A DNA stretch of 8,498 nucleotides from positions 1-8,498 of the forward strand of contig JAEDMJ010000066.1 of assembly GCA_016303065.1 (NCBI GenBank), given 5' to 3'. Below the pieces are notes generated by a model. The model saw nothing but the letters and a program-made list of their open reading frames with translations, did no database searches and had not been told where the DNA came from. The position numbers and the translations under genes were made by a program. The stretch's first letter is position 1. Each line of letters begins with the position of its first letter. This DNA is from Clostridiales bacterium (GTDB taxonomy: Bacteria > Bacillota > Clostridia > Oscillospirales > QAMX01). This document shows positions 6,198 to 8,498 of this stretch, one piece after another.

Positions 6198-7997
6198 TCA
6201 GCTCAACGCTTCCATTTCGTCGAGAAGCTCTCCGAAAAGCTTCAGCGCGTCGTTTACGGGCGCGGGAGTGCTCATGTCGACGCCGGCGATTTTCAGAAGC
6301 GAGATCGGATCGGTGCTGCATCCGCCGGACAGGAATTTTTTGTAATCTGCAACAGCCGGAGCGCCTTCGCTGAGGATACGGTTGGCTATGGCGACTGCGG
6401 CGGAAAAACCGGTCGCATACTGGAAAACATAGTAGTTGTAGAAAAAGTGGGGGATGCGTGCCCATTCAAGGGCAATTCCGTCGTCGGAGATCATATCCGG
6501 ACCAAAGTAGAGCTTGTTTAGCTCGTGGTATTTTGTACAGAGTGCGTCTGCGGTGAGAGCCTCGCCGCGTTCCGACATACGGCCCATTTCGAGCTCAAAC
6601 TCGGCGAACATGGTCTGACGGAAAAGCGTGCCCTTGAACTGGTCGAGGAAGTGGTTGATGAGATATGCGCGCTGGCGTTTGTCGGAGGTTTTTTTGAGGA
6701 GGTGGTGCATGAGCAGAATTTCGTTGCAGGTAGAGGCGACTTCGGCCACAAAGATAACGTAGTCGCTTGTGGAGACCGGCTGGTTTTTACAGCTTAAATA
6801 GCTGTGGAGCGCATGGCCCATTTCGTGAGCAAGGGTGAACTGGCTGTCAAGATTGTCCTTGTGGTTCAAAAGCACATACGGGTGGGGACGGCTGTTTCCG
6901 GAAGAATATGCTCCGCCGCGTTTGCCGACGTTTTCGTAAACATCTATCCAGCGGTTCTCAAAGCCTTCGCGGAGCATGGCGGTATAGTCTTCGCCGAGGA
7001 CGCCGAGCGCTTCAAGCACGGTGTCTTTTGCCTGGGAAAAAGGTATCTTTTCGGCGGCGTCGGCGACGATCGGAGTATAGACGTCGTACATGTGAAGCTC
7101 GTCAAGGCCGAGAAGCTTTTTTCTGAGAGCGACATAGCGGTACATCTTGTCCATGTTGGCGTGGACGGCGTCAATGAGCGCGTGGTATACCGAGACGGGG
7201 ACTTCCGTGCGGTCAAGAGAAGCTTCAAGTGTGTTGGAGTACTTTCTGGCGTTGGCGAAAAAGCGAAGCTGTTTGAACTGGAAGTCAAGAGTTGAAGCAA
7301 CGGTGTTTTTGTACTCTCCCAAACGGCTGTAATAGGTTTCAAAGACCTGCCTGCGGAAGGCGGGGTCGGGGGATTCGAGAAGGGGGACCAGCGACCCGTT
7401 GGTGAGGGGATGGGAAACTCCGTCAGAGTCGGTGACGGATGGAAATTTCAAGTCGGCGTTGCGGAACATGCTTCCGATGCTTTCGGGAGCCTCCGCCATC
7501 TCGCCGGCGGAGGCCAGAAGCGTTTCCTCGGCAGGCGTCAGAATATGTGCACAGCGGCGGCGGATGCGGTAAAGACTGCGTCGATAGGTTTCAAGTTCGG
7601 GGCGTTCTGCGTAGAACGCTGTGAGCGTTTCTTCGGGAATGGCCATGATCTCCGGCGTGGCGAAAGCGGCGGCGCTCGAAATTGCGACATAAGTGCTTGT
7701 CGCCTTTCCGCGCAGATCCTGGTAAAAATTGTTTCCGGTGTCCTCGTCGCCTTTGCAGCTTGCATAACCGTAGAATTTGCCGAGGCGAAGCTCGAGCTCG
7801 TCATCAAGACGGAAATATGCGAGAAGGTCGTCCGCACTGCGGCCAAGTGTGCCTTTCAGTGAGGTTATTTTTTCGGGATATGTCTTCAGAGCTTCGTATT
7901 CAGCCATCCAGTCTTCGTCGCTTTCAAACATATCTTTCAGGTTCCAGGTCAGTTCCAGGGGGACCTCGCTTCTCTTCGGGATATTATTTTCGGACAT
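6198..7997 (-). CDS. pepF: Oligoendopeptidase F (M3 family zinc metallopeptidase)
   Basis: The product is 599 residues, the full length for PepF. It is a cytoplasmic zinc endopeptidase that cuts short peptides and helps recycle imported or internally made peptides. The zinc site is HEMGH at 391-395 (the HExxH of M3 peptidases: H391, E392, H395). The third ligand is probably E419 in VAEVAST. Other family signatures are GGAYSSGN at 361-368 and HPYVLLNHKDNLDSQFTLAH at 372-391, plus the WARIPHFFYNYYVFQYATG stretch in the C-terminal part, where tyrosines assist catalysis. The ATG at 7997 has AGAGG 7 nt upstream and a promoter beyond it. It is a single-gene unit convergent with the secreted-protein gene. 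No truncation or frameshift is seen, and all catalytic residues are present. Confidence 0.97.
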   Translation of the reverse strand: MSENNIPKRSEVPLELTWNLKDMFESDEDWMAEYEALKTYPEKITSLKGTLGRSADDLLAYFRLDDELELRLGKFYGYASCKGDEDTGNNFYQDLRGKATSTYVAISSAAAFATPEIMAIPEETLTAFYAERPELETYRRSLYRIRRRCAHILTPAEETLLASAGEMAEAPESIGSMFRNADLKFPSVTDSDGVSHPLTNGSLVPLLESPDPAFRRQVFETYYSRLGEYKNTVASTLDFQFKQLRFFANARKYSNTLEASLDRTEVPVSVYHALIDAVHANMDKMYRYVALRKKLLGLDELHMYDVYTPIVADAAEKIPFSQAKDTVLEALGVLGEDYTAMLREGFENRWIDVYENVGKRGGAYSSGNSRPHPYVLLNHKDNLDSQFTLAHEMGHALHSYLSCKNQPVSTSDYVIFVAEVASTCNEILLMHHLLKKTSDKRQRAYLINHFLDQFKGTLFRQTMFAEFELEMGRMSERGEALTADALCTKYHELNKLYFGPDMISDDGIALEWARIPHFFYNYYVFQYATGFSAAVAIANRILSEGAPAVADYKKFLSGGCSTDPISLLKIAGVDMSTPAPVNDALKLFGELLDEMEALS

Positions 7998-8030
7998 GTC
8001 AAAACCTCTGCAATTTATTTGATTTTCTAT

Positions 8031-8059
8031 ATTATATCACATAGTCTGAGGCTTGTGTA
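8031..8059 (-). promoter_or_regulatory. Sigma-A promoter of pepF
   Basis: On the minus strand TACACA (8059-8054, 4 of 6 consensus) is followed after 17 nt by TATAAT (8036-8031). TGA before it makes an extended -10. The predicted start is near 8024, about 27 nt before the pepF ATG. Confidence 0.75.
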
Positions 8060-8182
8060 GTGGTGCAGAGGATTTTTTATGTTTATTCAGCTTCAAAAAT
8101 TCCGAAGCAGAGACTGACGCTGCGCTCTTTGGAAGCCACAGCCAAAAGAAGGTGAAATGTCCGTTTTTTAGCGAGGCGGGCA

Positions 8183-8211
8183 TTGACAAAACGAAAATAC
8201 TGTGATATTAT
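8183..8211 (+). promoter_or_regulatory. Sigma-A promoter upstream of a non-coding region
   Basis: TTGACA (8183-8188), a 17-nt spacer and TATTAT (8206-8211, 5 of 6 consensus), with TGTGA before the -10. Transcription should start near 8218. No plausible protein gene follows within the window. The 120 nt between this promoter and that of pepF (8060-8182) show no gene. Confidence 0.82.
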
Positions 8212-8217
8212 TATTAG

Positions 8218-8352
8218 GCTTGATTTGCTTGCGTGCGGTGGACAGTGAGCGCGGCGTATGCCGAAGTTCTCATAGCCGCGTTCTGCCCGGAAGCTTCTTT
8301 GCAAAACGCAAGCCGGGCTTCCGGCAGTCAAATTCTGTCTGTGCGTTTTTTT
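8218..8352 (+). ncRNA. Candidate structured small RNA, class unknown
   Basis: This is a transcript of about 135 nt inferred from the promoter at 8183-8211 and the T7 tract at 8346-8352. A closing stem pairs 8234-8245 with 8335-8345, with three to five G-U pairs and a bulged G8237, and the U7 run follows it directly. Inside are two arms. Arm A pairs 8247-8255 with 8275-8283 (9 bp, one G-U), then 8257-8260 with 8271-8274 around a 10-nt loop. Arm B pairs 8284-8294 with 8317-8326 (10 bp, one bulged C), topped by a small stem 8297-8302/8308-8312. The 5' leader GCTTGCGT (8227-8234) is an exact complement of ACGCAAGC (8306-8313) in arm B, so a second fold is possible. No ribosome binding site with a credible ORF is seen. 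It lacks the hallmark sequences of SRP RNA, tmRNA and RNase P, and does not resemble the long single rod of 6S RNA. The folding was done by hand. Confidence 0.6.
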
Positions 8353-8449
8353 GAAAATCGGCCTTCCGGCGCGCACCCCTGAGTTCCGACGGGAATTCTG
8401 ATAAAGCTGAATATTTGCGTCGATCCCGCCTTGGCGGGTTGACATATAC
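8353..8449 (+). other. Intergenic stretch with two small hairpins before the tRNA
   Basis: There is no gene here. GAGTTCC (8381-8387) pairs with GGAATTC (8392-8398) around GACG with one G-U pair. CCCGCC (8425-8430) pairs with GGCGGG (8433-8438), which ends 11 nt before the tRNA. Neither is followed by a U tract, so neither is a clear terminator. They could be processing signals or part of a longer RNA that reads through into the tRNA, for which I see no separate promoter. Confidence 0.4.
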
Positions 8450-8498
8450 GGAGAGGTATCGAAGTGGTCATAACGGGGCTGACTCGAAATGGAAAACC
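8450..8498 (+). tRNA. tRNA-Ser(CGA), 5' half only; 3' side mismatched and cut by window end
   Basis: The sequence has a tRNA-Ser acceptor 5' strand GGAGAGG (8450-8456), TA at 8457-8458, a D arm with the invariant GG in GTGGTCATAA, and the anticodon stem GCTGA (8478-8482). The 7-nt loop CTCGAAA (8483-8489) has anticodon CGA at 8485-8487, which reads UCG serine codons. The match to Bacillota serine tRNAs is from memory but is strong. The 3' anticodon strand should read TCAGC from 8490, but the sequence is T then GGAAAACC, which pairs only at its first base. No T arm or variable arm follows because the window stops. It may be interrupted by an insertion or intron, be a broken copy, or end in an assembly join. 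Confidence 0.6.

Noticed and set aside
6804..7295. Plus-strand open frame of 163 codons, and similar ones at 7410-7862
   Set aside because: These are antisense to pepF, which is complete with its zinc motif. The long antisense frames are a composition effect.
8301..8326. Resemblance of the CGCAAGCC...CCGG stretch to a c-di-GMP-I riboswitch
   Set aside because: The first conserved block (GCACAGGGCAAACC type) is absent and the helices do not match that architecture.
8218..8352. 6S RNA, SRP RNA, tmRNA or RNase P RNA
   Set aside because: The predicted fold is branched, not the long rod with a central bubble of 6S. The GGAAGCAG-type SRP motif, the tmRNA tRNA-like ends and the RNase P conserved blocks are not seen.
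8083..8445. Minus-strand open frame of 120 codons opposite the RNA region
   Set aside because: There is no convincing ribosome binding site or promoter on the minus strand. The product is basic and unlike any domain, and it overlaps the predicted RNA hairpins and their plus-strand promoter.
8439..8467. TTGACA at 8439-8444 as a tRNA promoter
   Set aside because: The -10 would fall at about 8462 inside the tRNA, where the sequence is GAAGTG, with no TATAAT-like hexamer at workable spacing.

Overview
The window looks like chromosomal DNA from a Gram-positive, low-pathogenicity-signature Bacillota, most likely a Clostridia member near the Oscillospiraceae/Ruminococcaceae. This placement is inferred from family content (DegV, DUF1836, PF14907 nucleotidyltransferase, PepF), strong GGAGG-type ribosome binding sites, sigma-A promoters with extended -10 elements, frequent GTG/TTG starts and moderately GC-rich coding sequence. 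I see no insertion sequence, phage gene or CRISPR array.

Layout, left to right. (1) 1-1123, minus: 3'-truncated PF14907-type nucleotidyltransferase with a GTG start and its own promoter. (2) 1304-2194, minus: a DegV/FakB-type fatty-acid-binding protein ending in a long hairpin terminator. (3) 2195-2386: divergent intergenic region with a promoter for each direction. (4) 2387-5070, plus: DUF1836 protein, Gfo/Idh/MocA oxidoreductase, and xylose-isomerase-like TIM-barrel protein, closed by a 17-bp perfect stem terminator. The last two are 18 nt apart and form a typical sugar or cyclitol catabolic pair. (5) 5215-6026, plus: a stand-alone unit with a perfect consensus promoter and an unrecognised secreted or membrane-anchored protein. 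(6) 6027-6197: convergent terminator zone with two hairpins. (7) 6198-7997, minus: complete oligoendopeptidase F (pepF) with its own promoter. (8) 8060-8498, plus: no protein gene. It holds a consensus-like promoter, a candidate structured RNA of about 135 nt ending in a U7 tract, two further small hairpins, and the 5' half of a tRNA-Ser(CGA). The tRNA half stops matching its expected fold just after the anticodon loop, and the window ends there.

The protein genes are mostly ordinary housekeeping or accessory metabolism, each in a short transcription unit with well-marked signals. The best candidate for something undescribed is the structured RNA at about 8218-8352. It folds into a closed multibranch structure, has a competing alternative helix, and matches none of the common RNA classes I could check by eye. 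The broken tRNA-Ser beside it is the second point of interest.
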